Below, one piece after another: positions 33,730 to 45,686 of a stretch of 64,000 bases of DNA (position 1 is the stretch's first letter; every line of letters starts with the position of its first letter). This DNA is from Tetrapyrgos nigripes. Lineage: Eukaryota; Basidiomycota; Agaricomycetes; Agaricales; Campanellaceae. The notes below the pieces were generated by a model that ran no database searches, was not told where the DNA came from, and was given only the letters and a program-made list of their open reading frames with translations. Location: assembly GCA_013368315.1 (NCBI GenBank), contig JAACJM010000148.1:1-64000 (forward strand). Direction: 5' to 3'. The position numbers and the translations under genes are program-made.

Positions 33730-35075
33730 CAGGTTGCGTCCAGAGTGCGCAGACCCTGGACGCAACCTGCGTGCACCGTGGACGCAACCTGCACACACCC
33801 TGGACGCAACCTGGGCGCACTCTGGATGCAACTTGTGTGCACTCTGGATGCAACCTGGGCACACTCTGGACGCACTCTGGACGCAACCTGCGCACACTCT
33901 GGATGCAACCTGTGCGCACTCTGGATGCAACCTGCGCGCACTCTGGATGCAACCTGCGCTCACTCTGGACGCAACCTGCGCGCACTCTGGATGCAACCTG
34001 CACACACCCTGGACACAACCTGCACGCACCGTGGATGCAACCTGCGCGCACTCTGGATGCAACTTGCATGCACCCTGGACACAACCTGCGCGCACTCTGG
34101 ATGCAACTTGCATGCAATCTGGACACAACCTGCGCGCACTCTGGACGCAACCTGCACGCACCCTGGACGCAACCTGCGCGCACTCTGGACGCAACCTGCA
34201 TGCACCCTGGATGCAACCTGCGGGCACTCTGGACACAACCTGCACGCACCCTGGACGCAACCTGCACGCACTCTGGACGCAACCTGCGTGCACCCTGGAC
34301 GCAACCTGCACGCACCCTGGACGCAACCTGCGCGCACTCTGGACGCAACCTGCATGCACCCTGGATGCAACCTGTGGGCACTCTGGACACAACCTGCACG
34401 CACCCTGGACGCAACCTGCACGCACTCGGGATGCAACCTGCGTGCACCCTGGACGCAACCTGCGCGCACTCTGGAGGCAACCTGCATGCACCCTGGACGC
34501 AACCTGCGTGCACTCTGGACGCAACCTGCATGCACCTGGACCCAACCTGTGCACACTCTGGACCCAACCTGCGTGCACTCTAACTTGCGCGCACTCTTGC
34601 AAACACTCTGGATGCAACCTGTGCGCACTCTGGATGCAACCTGCGCGCACTCTGGACGCAACCTGTGCGCACTCTGGATGCAACCTGGGTGCACTCTGGA
34701 CGCAACCTGTGCGCACTCTGGACGCAACCTGTGCGCACTCTGGACGCAACCTGCGTGCACCGTGGACGCAACCTGCATGCACTCTGGATGCAACCTGGAC
34801 GCACTCTGGATGCAACCTGCCTGCACTCTGGATGCAACCTGTGTGCACCCTGGACGCAACCCTGCACGCACTCTGGACACAACCTGGACGCACTCTGGAC
34901 GCAACCTGCGCACACCCTGGACGCAACCTGCGTGCACTCTGGAGGCAACCTGCCCACACTCTGGACGCAACCTGGACGCACTCTGGACGCAACCTGCTTG
35001 CACCCCACTCTGGACACAACCTGCGCGCACTCTGGATGCAACCTGCACGCACTCTGGATGCAACCTGCGCGCACT
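33730..35075. repeat. 22-bp minisatellite, segment 1
   Basis: About 61 units of GGAYGCAACCTGCRCGCACTCT. The period is exactly 22 for most of the block, with scattered substitutions and a few indels. Because 22 is not a multiple of three, each frame cycles through all phases, yet long frames without stops appear on both strands; these are not genes. Confidence 0.95.
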
Positions 35076-38050
35076 CACTGGGTGCAAACACTTGTAAATC
35101 CTCTGCTTTACTGAGGTTTTACAAGAGTATTACACCAAGCCAATCAATATGTAAGACTCCTTGTCATACATTAGTATTACAAGAGACAGAAAAAATTAGA
35201 ACAACCTTGTATGACCATTGTAAGTCATAAAGAAATACCATGGACTTTCAGTGTGACTTGCTGTCACTGTATACCCTTGGTGGATATACTGTGGAATTAC
35301 ACAGGAATTTCAGAGTGACTTTTTGTCACAATATGTCATGTAGTAAGACACATAAGAAATACTGGAGTATTTCAGTGTGACAGATAATCACAGTATGACA
35401 AACAGTAAGGCAAGAGAGATTTACAAAGAACTTACAAGGAAGCAAAATCTGCAGGAAATTTACAAAGTGACAATCAAGTCACAGTAATACACTTGTAAGA
35501 CTAGCTGTATTATGAAGGAATTACAAGAAAGATTTGCTACAAACACTGGTAAATCCTCAGCTTTACTGGAGTATTACAAGAGTATTATGGGGAACCAATG
35601 AATATGTAAGTTGGCTTGACTTACAAGTGTATTACAAAATAGACAAAAAATGAGGACTATTCTGAAAGACCATTGTAAGCTGCAAGGACATACCATGGAC
35701 TTTCAGTGTGAGGCTTTGTCACAGTATAGCATTGAAGAGCATACAGTGGAATTACAAGGTGACTTTTTTGTCACAGTATGTCTTCTTGTAAAACAGAACT
35801 GAAATACCAGGGTTTTTCAGTGTGAGATAATGTCACAGTAAGACAATTTGTAAACCAAGTAAAATTTACAGAGGACTTACCAGAAGGTAGAACTTGAAAG
35901 TCTTGGGTAAGACTGCTCATATTTACACAGAATTTACGGAGGGACAGCTGTGTCACAGTAGTACCCTAGAAAGACTTGTGACTTTACAAGGGAATTACCA
36001 GATGCAGGTTTTAAAAGTCTATCTCGTAAGTCTCTGGAAAAAACCTGCATGTTAAATGGGGAATATACAGTGTGACAGACTGGTCACAGTAAGAGACTTG
36101 TAAGTCACAAGAGATTACAATGACTTTGCTGAAAAGTGACTATTTTGTAAGTCATCATGTATATCCAATGGACTTACAAGAGACTTGTTGGATGGATTTG
36201 CATTGCATGTCAATTAAGTAATACAGAAGGGCTTACTGAAAATTTACAGGATGTAATACAATGAATTCATTCAACCAGGTCAATTAAATGTTACTAAATA
36301 TAAATGCTCCGTCTGCCTCGTCTGCCCCATCTGCCTTGTCTGCCCCGTCTGCCTCGTCTGCCTCGTCTGCTCCGTCTGCCTCGTCTGCCTCGTCTGCTCC
36401 GTCTGCCTCGTCTGCCTCGTCTGCTCCGTCTGCCTCGTCTGCCTCGTCTGCTCTGTCTGCCTCGTCTGCCTCGTAGGCAGACAAGGCAGACGAAGCAGAC
36501 AGGGCAGAAGAGGCAGACGAGGCAGACAGAGCAGACAGAGCAGACGACGAAGACAACGCAGACGGAGCAGACGAGACAGATGAAGCAGACGGGGCACACA
36601 GAGCAGACAAGGCAGACAAGGCAGACGGAGCAGACGAGGCAGATGAGGCAGACGAGGCAGATGAGGCAGACGGGGCAGACGAGGCAGACGAGGCAGACGG
36701 GGCAGACGAGGCAGACGGAGCAGACGGGGCAGACGAGGCAGACGAGGCAGACGAGGCAGACGAGGCAGACGGAGCAGACGAGGCAGACGGAGCAGACGAG
36801 GCAGACGAGGCAGACGGGGCAGACGAGGCAGACGGAGCATTTATATTCCGTAACATTTAATTGACCTGGTTGAATGAATTCATTGTATTACATCCTGTAA
36901 ATTTTCAGTAAGCCCTTCTGTATTACTTAATTGACATGCACTGCAAATCCATCCAACAAGTCTCTTGTAAGTCCATTGGATATACATGATGATTTACAAA
37001 ATAGTCACTTTTCAGTAAAGTCATTGTAATGTCTTACTGTGACCAGTCTGTCACACTGTATATTCTCCATTTAGCATGCAGGTTTTTTCCAGAGACTTAC
37101 GAGATAGACTTTTAAAACCTGCATCTTGTAATTCCCTTGTAAAACCACAAGTCTTTCTAGGGTATTACTGTGACACAGCTGTCCCTCTGTAAATTCTGTG
37201 TAAATATGAGCAGTCTTACCCAAGACTTTCAAGTTCTACCTTCTGGTAAGTCCTCTGTAAATTTTACTTGGTTTACAAATTGTCTTACTGTGACATTATC
37301 TCACACTGAAATACCCTGGTATTTCAGTTCTGTTTTACAAGAAGACATACTGTGACAAAAAATTCACCTTGTAATTCCACTGTATGCTCTTCAATGCTAT
37401 ACTGTGACAAAGCCTCACACTGAAAGTCCATGGTATGTCCTTGCAGCTTACAATGGTCTTTCAGAATAGTCCTCATTTTTTGTCTATTTTGTAATACACT
37501 TGTAAGTCAAGCCAACTTACATATTCATTGGTTCCCCATAATACTCTTGTAATACTCCAGTAAGGCTGAGGATTTACCAGTGTTTGTAGCAAATCTTTCT
37601 TGTAATTCCTTCATAATACAGCTAGTCTTACAAGTGTATTACTGTGACTTGATTGTCACTTTGTAAATTTCCTGCAGATTTTGCTTCCTTGTAAGTTCTT
37701 TGTAAATCTCTCTTGCCTTACTGTTTGTCATACTGTGATTATCTGTCACACTGAAATACTCCAGTATTTCTTATGTGTCTTACTACATGACATATTGTGA
37801 CAAAAAGTCACTCTGAAATTCCTGTGTAATTCCACAGTATATCCACCAAGGGTATACAGTGACAGCAACTCACACTGAAAGTCCATGGTATTTCTTTGTG
37901 ACTTACAATGGTCATACAAGGTTGTTCTAATTTTTTCTGTCTCTTGTAATACTAATGTATGACAAGGAGTCTTACATATTGATTGGCTTGGTGTAATACT
38001 CTTGTAAAACCTCAGTAAAGCAGAGGATTTACAAGTGTTTGCACCCAGTG
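35076..38050. mobile_element. 2,975-bp CACTA-like foldback element with 1.2-kb arms, nested in the minisatellite
   Basis: Left arm 35076-36312 starts CACTGGGTGCAAACACTTG; right arm 36830-38050 is its inverse. A 3-bp duplication ACT flanks it (35073-35075 and 38051-38053), and joining the flanks restores a perfect 22-bp repeat unit. The arms contain many copies of short words such as TTACTGTGAC, TGTCACACTG and CTTGTAA, candidates for transposase-binding sites. The centre is a 9-bp minisatellite in two opposite orientations. No coding capacity is credible. Confidence 0.93.
36304..36838. repeat. 9-bp minisatellite array C, head-to-head, in the centre of the foldback element
   Basis: 36304-36477 reads in the TCTGCCTCG orientation and 36478-36838 in the GCAGACGAG orientation, so the array is itself an imperfect palindrome. 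The units match arrays A and B, which links this element physically to the origin or spread of those arrays. Confidence 0.93.
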
Positions 38051-38745
38051 ACTCTGGATGCAACCTGTGTGCACTCTGGATGCAACCTGGGTGCACTCTG
38101 GACGCAACCTGCGCGCACTCTGGACGCAACCTGCGCGCACCCTGGATGCAACCTGCATGCACTCTGGACGCAACCTGGAAGCACTCTGGATGCAACCTGC
38201 ACGCACTCTCGCACTCTGGACGCAACCTGCCCGCACTCTGGACACAACCTGTGCGCACTCTGGACGCAACCTGCGTGCACCGTGGACGCAACCTGGGCAC
38301 ACCCTGGACACAACCTAACCTGCATGCACTCTGGACGCAACCTGTGCGCACTCTGGATGCAACCTGGGTGCACTCTGGACGCAACCTGCGCGCACTCTGG
38401 ACACAACCTGCGTGCACCATGGACGCAACCTGCGCGCACCCTGGACGCAACCTGCACGCACTCTGGACGCAACCTGGACGCACTCTGGATGCAACCTGGA
38501 CGCACTCTGGACACAACCTGCACGCACTCTGGACGCAACCTGCGCGCACCGTGGATGCAACCTGCGCGCACCGTGGACGCAACCTGCGCGCACTCTGGAC
38601 GCAACCTGAACGCACTCTGGACGCAACCTGCACGCACCCTGGACACAACCTGCGCGCACTCTGGACACAACCTGCACGCACCCTGGACACAACCTGCGCA
38701 CACTCTGGACGCAACCTGCTTGCACCCTGGACGCAACCTGTGCGC
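38051..38745. repeat. 22-bp minisatellite, segment 2
   Basis: About 31 units of the repeat described at 33730-35075, separated from it by the nested foldback element. Confidence 0.95.
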
Positions 38746-40645
38746 TATGGTGTTCAAAGTGTTAAAAAAATCATTTTCCAACTTTGTGAGACTGGTCCAA
38801 GGTTTGGGTTGAGCTTTGCTACATTTTCAAGTCTATGCTACTTTCAGTTTTGCGACTTCTCAGTTTTGCGACTTTTGAGTCTATGTTACTTTCAGTTTTG
38901 CGACTTTTGATTTTTCCATTTTTCCGACTTTTGATTTTTCCGACTTGCCATTTTTCCGACTTTCCAGTTTTTCAACGTTCCTTGTTCTTCCATATGATTT
39001 TCTATTAGGAAACCTCTTCCTTCCTGCTTGCGTGTCATTGTTTTTCCAACGACTGACCGTTGCATGTGGCAAGTAAAAAGATAAAAAAGCTTACTTCTGA
39101 AGTTCAACATGCACAAGTGATGAGAGAACAACGATGAATCACAGTTTGAGATGAACTATGTACTACAAGAACAAAATCTAGTCACTCCCACCTGTCGTCA
39201 AAGGGCCCATTTGGAAGCTGCATTTGGACCCTACCACAGACATCACAGATTCAAATCCAATATCGAAATGGAAGGATGGGTCGTTATCATGACATTAACG
39301 TAACGTGTCTAGTAGATAGGGAGTGGGTGGTCAAACTCAACACTTAAATGACTCTTGGTATGCAAACCTACAAGTTTGTTTAATGTGTACAAAAAGATAT
39401 CAAGTACCCGTCAAGATATATATGGTACCCATCAAAGATACTTGTATGCTGCTCAAATTGCCCTGGTTTTCTGAAGTAGTAATATTTCTTTACAGAAGGG
39501 ACTTCCAACCTCTCATTTATTGCTTTGTAGGCATGAACCGCTGGGAGTCTGTGCTCGTTAAACAATAGGGGCTGGAAAATGAGTGTGAGAATGCCGAATG
39601 CCGTACTTACTGCCAGCTCATCGACTCAGATGTGATATTTCACATGCTCTGTGGCTTTGACGTGTATCACAACCCACATCGCCCTGTTCTCTCCTGCTTG
39701 CCCAATGGAGAACATCTTTGATTTGAATCAGATACCATATGCCGGCCCAGTACGTGTTCACACCTGTTGTTCTGGAGGCTAACATGTTGTTCTGGAAATT
39801 TCCCCCTTAGAAAGTGCAACACGAAGCTTTGACAGATGAGGGTGCATACATTAGGAGAGGGTTTTGGTATGCAGGTGAGTACTATCTTGCACTATACGCG
39901 TATTTGGCTGGTCTGATGCGTTTTGTCTACCAAACAGACTTGTAATCAGCCAGGGACGGGCGTGGTCATATATTTTCAGTCTAGCTGGTCAATTACTGTC
40001 CTTGATTGGTCGACTAGGGTTTACCAGGGAATACCGATGGCTAAAGGTATTTGGCTGTCTTTAGCTGTGGGAGGTCTCAGGTACAGACTGGCATTGTGAG
40101 CAGGTACGTAGATCCACTCGATTTACTGCAGTCTATGGTCTCCAACATCTTCTTTTCTGGTCTTTAGGGAGTTGAATTCGCTGCACCGTCCTTCTCTCCC
40201 ACGTCAAATCACTCAGCATCGCTCCTTTTCCGTCGATTCCAGCTATTCCGTCGTTGACTTCGCTACAAAGATGTTTAGGTGGTGATCTTTCCATTATTCT
40301 AGGCTCATTCATAGACCTGATTGGTCTATGTACTTCCCTTTACTACGTACTATTGTTTTGATCTAAGGCTAGTATTCATCCGTATAGTTACTTTGATTTA
40401 GATATCTAGTGGCTACCTATGTAGCTACTAGTATGTTGCAATGAAAAATCGAAGTCACAAAGTCAGAAATCGCAACATCGAAAATCGCAAGGTCAGAAAT
40501 CGCAAAGTCGCAAAATCGCAAAGTCAGAAATCGCAAAGTTAAGAAATCGCAAAGTCAGATATCGCAAAGTCGCAAAATCGCAAAGTCAAGAAATCGCAAA
40601 CCTTTGGAGCTCGGAATTTATTTTTTTAACAGAATGAACACCATA
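38746..40645. mobile_element. 1.9-kb element with TATGGTGTTCA ends, nested in the minisatellite
   Basis: The left end reads TATGGTGTTCA-nnn-TGTTAAAAAAAT and the right end is its inverse. Just inside both ends are clusters of GCGACTTT/AAAGTCGC words (38830-38960 and 40450-40600) in opposite orientation. The flanking bases (TGTGCGC and ACCGTGG) join to a consensus 22-bp unit with nothing duplicated. The interior has no recognisable gene; a possible intron-like stretch near 39873-39970 suggests a decayed gene. Confidence 0.75.
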
Positions 40646-40815
40646 ACCGTGGACACAACCTGCGCGCACTCTGGACTTAACCTGCTTGCACCCTGGACGC
40701 AACCTGCGCGCACTCTGGACGCAACCTGGACGCACTCTGGACACAACCTGCACGCACCCTGGACGCAACCTGTGTGCACTCTGGACGCAACCTGCGCGCA
40801 CTCTGGGATGCAACC
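40646..40815. repeat. 22-bp minisatellite, segment 3
   Basis: Seven to eight further units directly before the right arm of the host element. Confidence 0.92.
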
Positions 40816-41243
40816 TGCGCACTTTTGTCACACTGAAATACTTCTGTATTTCTTGGCTGTATTACCTAATGTATTACTGTGACACCATGTCACTCTGAAA
40901 TGTTTCTGTAATCCAACTTGTCTTACAGCAGTCTTACAGCATTGCTCCCAAAATTTCTTCTCTCTGTAATACTTCTGTAATCCAAGGCAGAATACTTGTT
41001 GAATGGCTTTGTGTAAGTTTGCTGTAATCCCTATGTAGGGCACCGGATCTACAAGGATTTGGTCTCTGAAATGTCCCTGTAATACAACTTGTCTTACAGC
41101 AGTCTTACAGCATTGCTCTGGAAAATTCTTCTCTCTGTAATACCTCTGTAATACAAGGTGGATTACTTATTGAATGACTTGTTGTAAGGTCACTGTAATA
41201 CCTCTGTATGGCAGATGATTTACAGGGATTTGCCTCCAGTGAT

Positions 41244-42437
41244 CTGTACACAAAAAGTCAGTTGGAAAGTGTGTTCGAATTTATTTAGTCTTCAAACAAC
41301 TCAAATTAGTTCAGAAATGCAAAGAATTACCATGAGGGAAATTAGTTGGGATTCATAAGCATTCCTAGTATGGTAAATAAGATCGTAATCTGAATGTGAA
41401 TTAGGAACCTAAATGTATTGGAAAACTTTGCAGTTTTTTGGGTCTAAAAGCTGTTGAGAATCTTAACATTTTCATACAAGTATTCTACATGGTAGAAAAT
41501 TTTAAATTTCCCAGTACTAGAAACCCAGTAACGATCCAGCTGACGCTGGGACCATGCCCAGCATCATGCCAGTGCCAGCTACCTTCTCTTTCCCTCTGGT
41601 TTCTTCTCAGACTTCTGCTTGCATACGATCATGCAGAGGTATTTCAAAGGCCAGTCTTCGATGTAGTTGCTCATCAGCTCTGACCAATCTTTGAGTATCT
41701 ACTTCACAGTCAGAAGACATTGCTAAAGAGAAAAAGGAAAGCACCTTCTGTTTAACAGTGTCGAGCAACTCCATCAGCTGAGAGTCATATGAAACTGGCT
41801 TGAGGTCCCCTGCTGCTGTGATGACTGAAGCCTGCTCATGTTCAAATCAGTGAAGCACTTGAGCAGCTAAATAATACACATACCTCAAATCACTCCTATG
41901 TCTCCTGGGAAACTGACATGGAATCCTTCAGCTGGTTTCTCCCAAAATGCGAGACCCTTCTTGGACAGTTGTGTTGGATTTTGCGAACATTGTCAAAAGT
42001 GGAACTTGTCTGGGGTGGGGAACCATCGCTCTGCATGGGAGGCGCAGTGGGTAGGTTGTTAGCAGATGCCTCAGTTTGGTGTGTTGAAGGTTCTCCAGAA
42101 CCAGGCTTGGATGAACAGCATTGGGCATTGATGAGAAAATTGGATGATAGGATTCAGCTCGTGGCCGCCTTGAGGGAAGAAACACATCTGCATCAGAGAG
42201 CAAGAGGACAGCTGCTGGAGGGCGAGGACGTGGAGAGGCACAAGCACCAGTGTTTGCCCTAAGGCCTTAATCAAGGGTACCCAACAAGGTTAGGCCTTCG
42301 GGTATCAGAAATCTGCAGACACCCCCTGCAGACACCCTGATTCTTATCACTACTGACTCATACCTTGTCAAAATCATTGCTCTTGTTAGTTTCTTGTATA
42401 GTACACACATTTCTTCTACCTACTATGAATAACAAGA
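41244..42437. other. Weak coding remnants before the MULE-type gene
   Basis: On the minus strand a stretch of about 80 codons (41850-41610) is open, and on the plus strand 42090-42260 reads as a charged helix-like segment; neither has a recognised family. At 42248 begins CAGTGTTTGCCCTAAGG, found inverted at 57047-57063. At 42316-42342 two TGCAGACACCC words occur that return inverted at 56590-56622. Confidence 0.35.
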
Positions 42438-44657
42438 ATGATGGCCATTCGTGCAAGAGAGGTGAGTATGACGAACATTTACTGTTTGGACTTTCAGTGA
42501 CTAAAATAAATAAACAAATAACTAGGATGAATGTGTCATATCATTTCACTCCAAGTGGATGCGTGATCAACTCTTGCCAAAGGCAGTACTGGTTGAAGGT
42601 CCTTTGCCACTAGAAGGAATGTTGACTGATGGTGCACACAAGTATTGGTCAGACCCCAATGCTGTGTTGATTACTACCACTACATTCTGTCCAGGAATTG
42701 ATCGATGGGTCCCCTGCATGTTCAGCTTTGCCAATGGAGTCACAACCCAGCATTACTATTGGCATTTCACCTCTGTCATCAAGAGCATTGCTGAAGCTGC
42801 ACGAGAACATGGCATGGAAATCACAGATGAACTTTTTGCATTGGTGAGCACTCTGTATCCAGATTAGATTAGAAATCACTCATTTGAATCAATCAGGTTG
42901 TTGATTTTAGTGATGCTCAGCGACTGGGATTTATATCTGCATTCACCAGTTATTTCATTGAACAGGAAGACAACACTCGGACACACACTGAGCTTGAGCA
43001 GGCTGCCCAGGCACTGATCAAGGGATGTAGATATCACTTTGAGAAATCTGTGACACGTGTTTCTCAACTTGGTAATCATGTGCCACCTGAAATGAGAAAC
43101 AAGTTTGTTGAAGCATGCAGGCAGATGGTTAGTACAGAGAATCCTGGTGTATTTGATCGAGTAGTGAAGATGATTCAGAGGACATGGCCAGGGCTGGATG
43201 CATGGCTGAGGTGGTGGCTGGCTCCTGAACATGCTAGTATGATTTTTCAGAGCCAACAAACAATGGATAGCAAGCTCGCCTCCAAACTTCCTGATACGAC
43301 AAATGCAGAGGAATCTGTGCACTCTGTCATATACAAAATTGCAGGCAAGAAATCATGATATATATTTCAGAGTATTACTTATTACTTACTCATTTTTCTG
43401 TTAGGCAAAAACCAGGATATTGTTCCTGGTTGTGATGGATTGCTCAAGGTTTCACAGCACTTTCAAAGAATGCATGACTCTTATAGCCGTAAGTTTGGTG
43501 TATGTTCCAAAGAAATATCTTTCACTGATCTACAATGCAGATGGACAACCAATCCGATATGGTCGATCTCAACGCCAGCGTAAGCTTGAGCGGCTTGAAG
43601 CTGCAACATTGATTCCAGAAAATCCTCGATGCAGAAGCAACAGTCAAAATCGAAGTCGGAGTCAGACACCATCCCCTAGAAAACGTGACCAATCTGCACT
43701 CAGGGAGGGTCGTGCCCCAGATACTCAGTCTGAACTCAAAAAGCCAAAGAAACGAAAGTGTGTCAAGATTTTAGTTCCTGATAGCTCTGCTTCTGAAGAT
43801 GAGTTGCCTTCTCCATCCAAAAAGCCAAAAAAACAACAGCACATCAAGATTACAATTCCTGATAGCTCTGCTTCTGAAGACAAGACTCCTTCTATACCAA
43901 AAAAGGAGATGTCACCAGTAAAGGGTGAAAAAGCTGATACATCTACTCCACTGTCAATAAATCTGGCAATCACCAAAGAGTTTGCCAGCTACCCATGGTC
44001 AGGTAACTCTTGCTGGCTTGATACATCATTGCACCTTGTGTATATTACACTAGTGTGCCATGGACATTGGAAGGATTTCTCACATTTTGCTGCTCTTCGT
44101 GCTGGAGAGGATCCCGCTGAACATCCAATTTCGTACTTGCACAAAACTCTGAATGACCGCAGAGCTTGGCCACTCTCTACTTTTGCAGGATCTAACACAG
44201 ACAATAGTGGATCACATATACTTCAGAACATACGTGATACATTTAAACACACACTGGCTGGGCTGCCACGTTGTTTGTCAGCAGAAGAGAACTCATATCA
44301 TATAGTAAGTTGATTCCATTTTTCGTAAATAGCCAGATATGCTCATTTCATATGAATGCAGGAACATGAACCCAATTCTGCACTAGTAAGACCATAATGG
44401 TACAATTTATCACACATGCAAATTGATTATTTCTCTAGTATTGGCTGTACTACTTGATTACTGCCTCACCTGGCTTGAGCCGTCGCCATGGTCCCATTAG
44501 TCCAGAGGCTGTCAGGTTCTTTCTTCCCATCATCCAAAGGATCTCCAGCTGCAGTGAGGGTCACTATCAGGTTGAGCTCCCTTGCATCACAACTTCTCAA
44601 TGGCAGGAACCAGCAGCAAGGGATTTTGATGTCTTTAATGGCAATATTGACAACTGG

Positions 44658-45143
44658 TGTCATGAATCGCCTCCGTCTCCTTCATTCCCCCTTTACTTTC
44701 TCCCTATTCTCTTCTTCGATCCATTCACTTCTGCTCATCATTCTATCACCTTCCATAAACCCATAAGTATTAATTACTTCTCATCATCGTCTTTAGATCT
44801 ATGACTCACCTCTCCGTGTCCCTTATCTCCATGGACATTCTCATGTACATATTTCCTTACTTGACTCATGTTCTTATCTCCTCCGATTCCTAAACTCCAT
44901 GGATATTCCCACATATTCATTTCTCTTCTATATATATCTTAGATCTCGTAGCTAGGTCCTTTAGTCTGTTCACTTCGTCTCCACTCCGCTCCTAGTACAG
45001 TGCAGTGTCGAGCATAGTCAGCTACTCGATCTCTCTCCTCTTCTCTATCATTCTCTCCTTATATCGTCTCATTGTGACTCGTCAAATCTATCTTGTTCAT
45101 TGTGTGACTTGGGTGGTTTCGCTAAGTGACAACATTCTTGACA
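44658..45143 (+). repeat. 5' LTR of gypsy element 2
   Basis: It starts TGTCATGAATCGCC and ends ATTCTTGACA. It contains a TATATATAT run at 44929-44937 and AGTCTGTTCA at 44963-44972. It is the same length as, and nearly identical to, 51916-52401. Confidence 0.97.
44929..44972 (+). promoter_or_regulatory. LTR core promoter and predicted self-primer
   Basis: TATATATAT starts 34 bp before AGTCTGTTCA (44963-44972). The latter is the exact complement of the PBS at 45146-45155. No ATG occurs between the predicted start and the PBS. Confidence 0.65.
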
Positions 45144-45686
45144 CTTGAACAGACTCTCTTACACCCACCTCACATCCAGATCCTAGACAAAACACTGGCT
45201 CTTAACTTCGAACCCCTCATTCACAACCTACGAACCCGACCTCCACCTTTCTATCCCTTTCCTATCAAAAAATCAGAATACTATGTAAATTACCGAGAAG
45301 AACTCGAAACAACAGTATACAAACACGCTATCAAACTCGACGATCATTGGATCATACTGAACAAGAGAGTGTGGATTTCAGGTGAAGTGACCGTCTCCGA
45401 ATACCTCCAAATAAAGCTATCACCTGAAAACACCTCTCCACGCTACGTTGCAGTTGTAGATACATGCTTCCTCGTCCAACTAGGGGAAACAACCCTCCCA
45501 TATTGGTTCAGTAACGACGACTACGAAGATAGCGACATCTTCGTGTTCAGCCAGGAGGAATATCACGAATATCTCCAAACCCAAGTCCCTAGAATAATCA
45601 ACTACTATAGATCACTGACCTCTTGGGAAGACGCCTCAGGAGAACAGTGGGATCTTCTATTCTCAGAAGCTGAAACGAGTGGATGA
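45126..45686 (+). CDS. ORF0: ATG-less open frame upstream of gag
   Basis: A frame of 186 codons runs from just after a TAA in the LTR end to a TGA at 45684-45686. It has no in-frame ATG; the first possible codon after the upstream stop is GTG at 45126. The stop overlaps the first ATG of the gag frame as ATGA. The predicted protein is rich in aromatic and acidic residues in its second half (YWFSNDDYEDSDIF). The homologous part of element 1 differs mainly at third positions, so it was translated. No family recognised. It may start at a non-AUG codon or be joined to gag by splicing or reinitiation. Confidence 0.6.
   Translation: MTTFLTLEQTLLHPPHIQILDKTLALNFEPLIHNLRTRPPPFYPFPIKKSEYYVNYREELETTVYKHAIKLDDHWIILNKRVWISGEVTVSEYLQIKLSPENTSPRYVAVVDTCFLVQLGETTLPYWFSNDDYEDSDIFVFSQEEYHEYLQTQVPRIINYYRSLTSWEDASGEQWDLLFSEAETSG
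45146..45155 (+). promoter_or_regulatory. Primer-binding site, self-priming type
   Basis: TGAACAGACT starts two bases after the LTR and equals the reverse complement of LTR positions 44963-44972. It is identical in element 1, and no tRNA-like PBS is seen. Confidence 0.75.

Larger units (their letters stand above)
33306..41243. mobile_element. CACTA-like foldback element carrying a 22-bp minisatellite, with two nested insertions
   Basis: Left arm 33306-33728 starts CACTGGAGGCAAATCCCTG; right arm 40816-41243 is its inverse and ends CTCCAGTG. A perfect 3-bp duplication ATC flanks it (33303-33305 and 41244-41246). Between the arms lies a 22-bp minisatellite that was split by element 35076-38050 and by element 38746-40645. 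Without the two guests it would be about 3.1 kb. No transposase is encoded, so it must depend on an enzyme made elsewhere. Confidence 0.9.

Noticed and set aside
33649..35230. Cys- or Trp/His-rich frames of 480-504 codons
   Set aside because: Produced by the 22-bp minisatellite read in cycling phases; all frames are open and none has a credible start.
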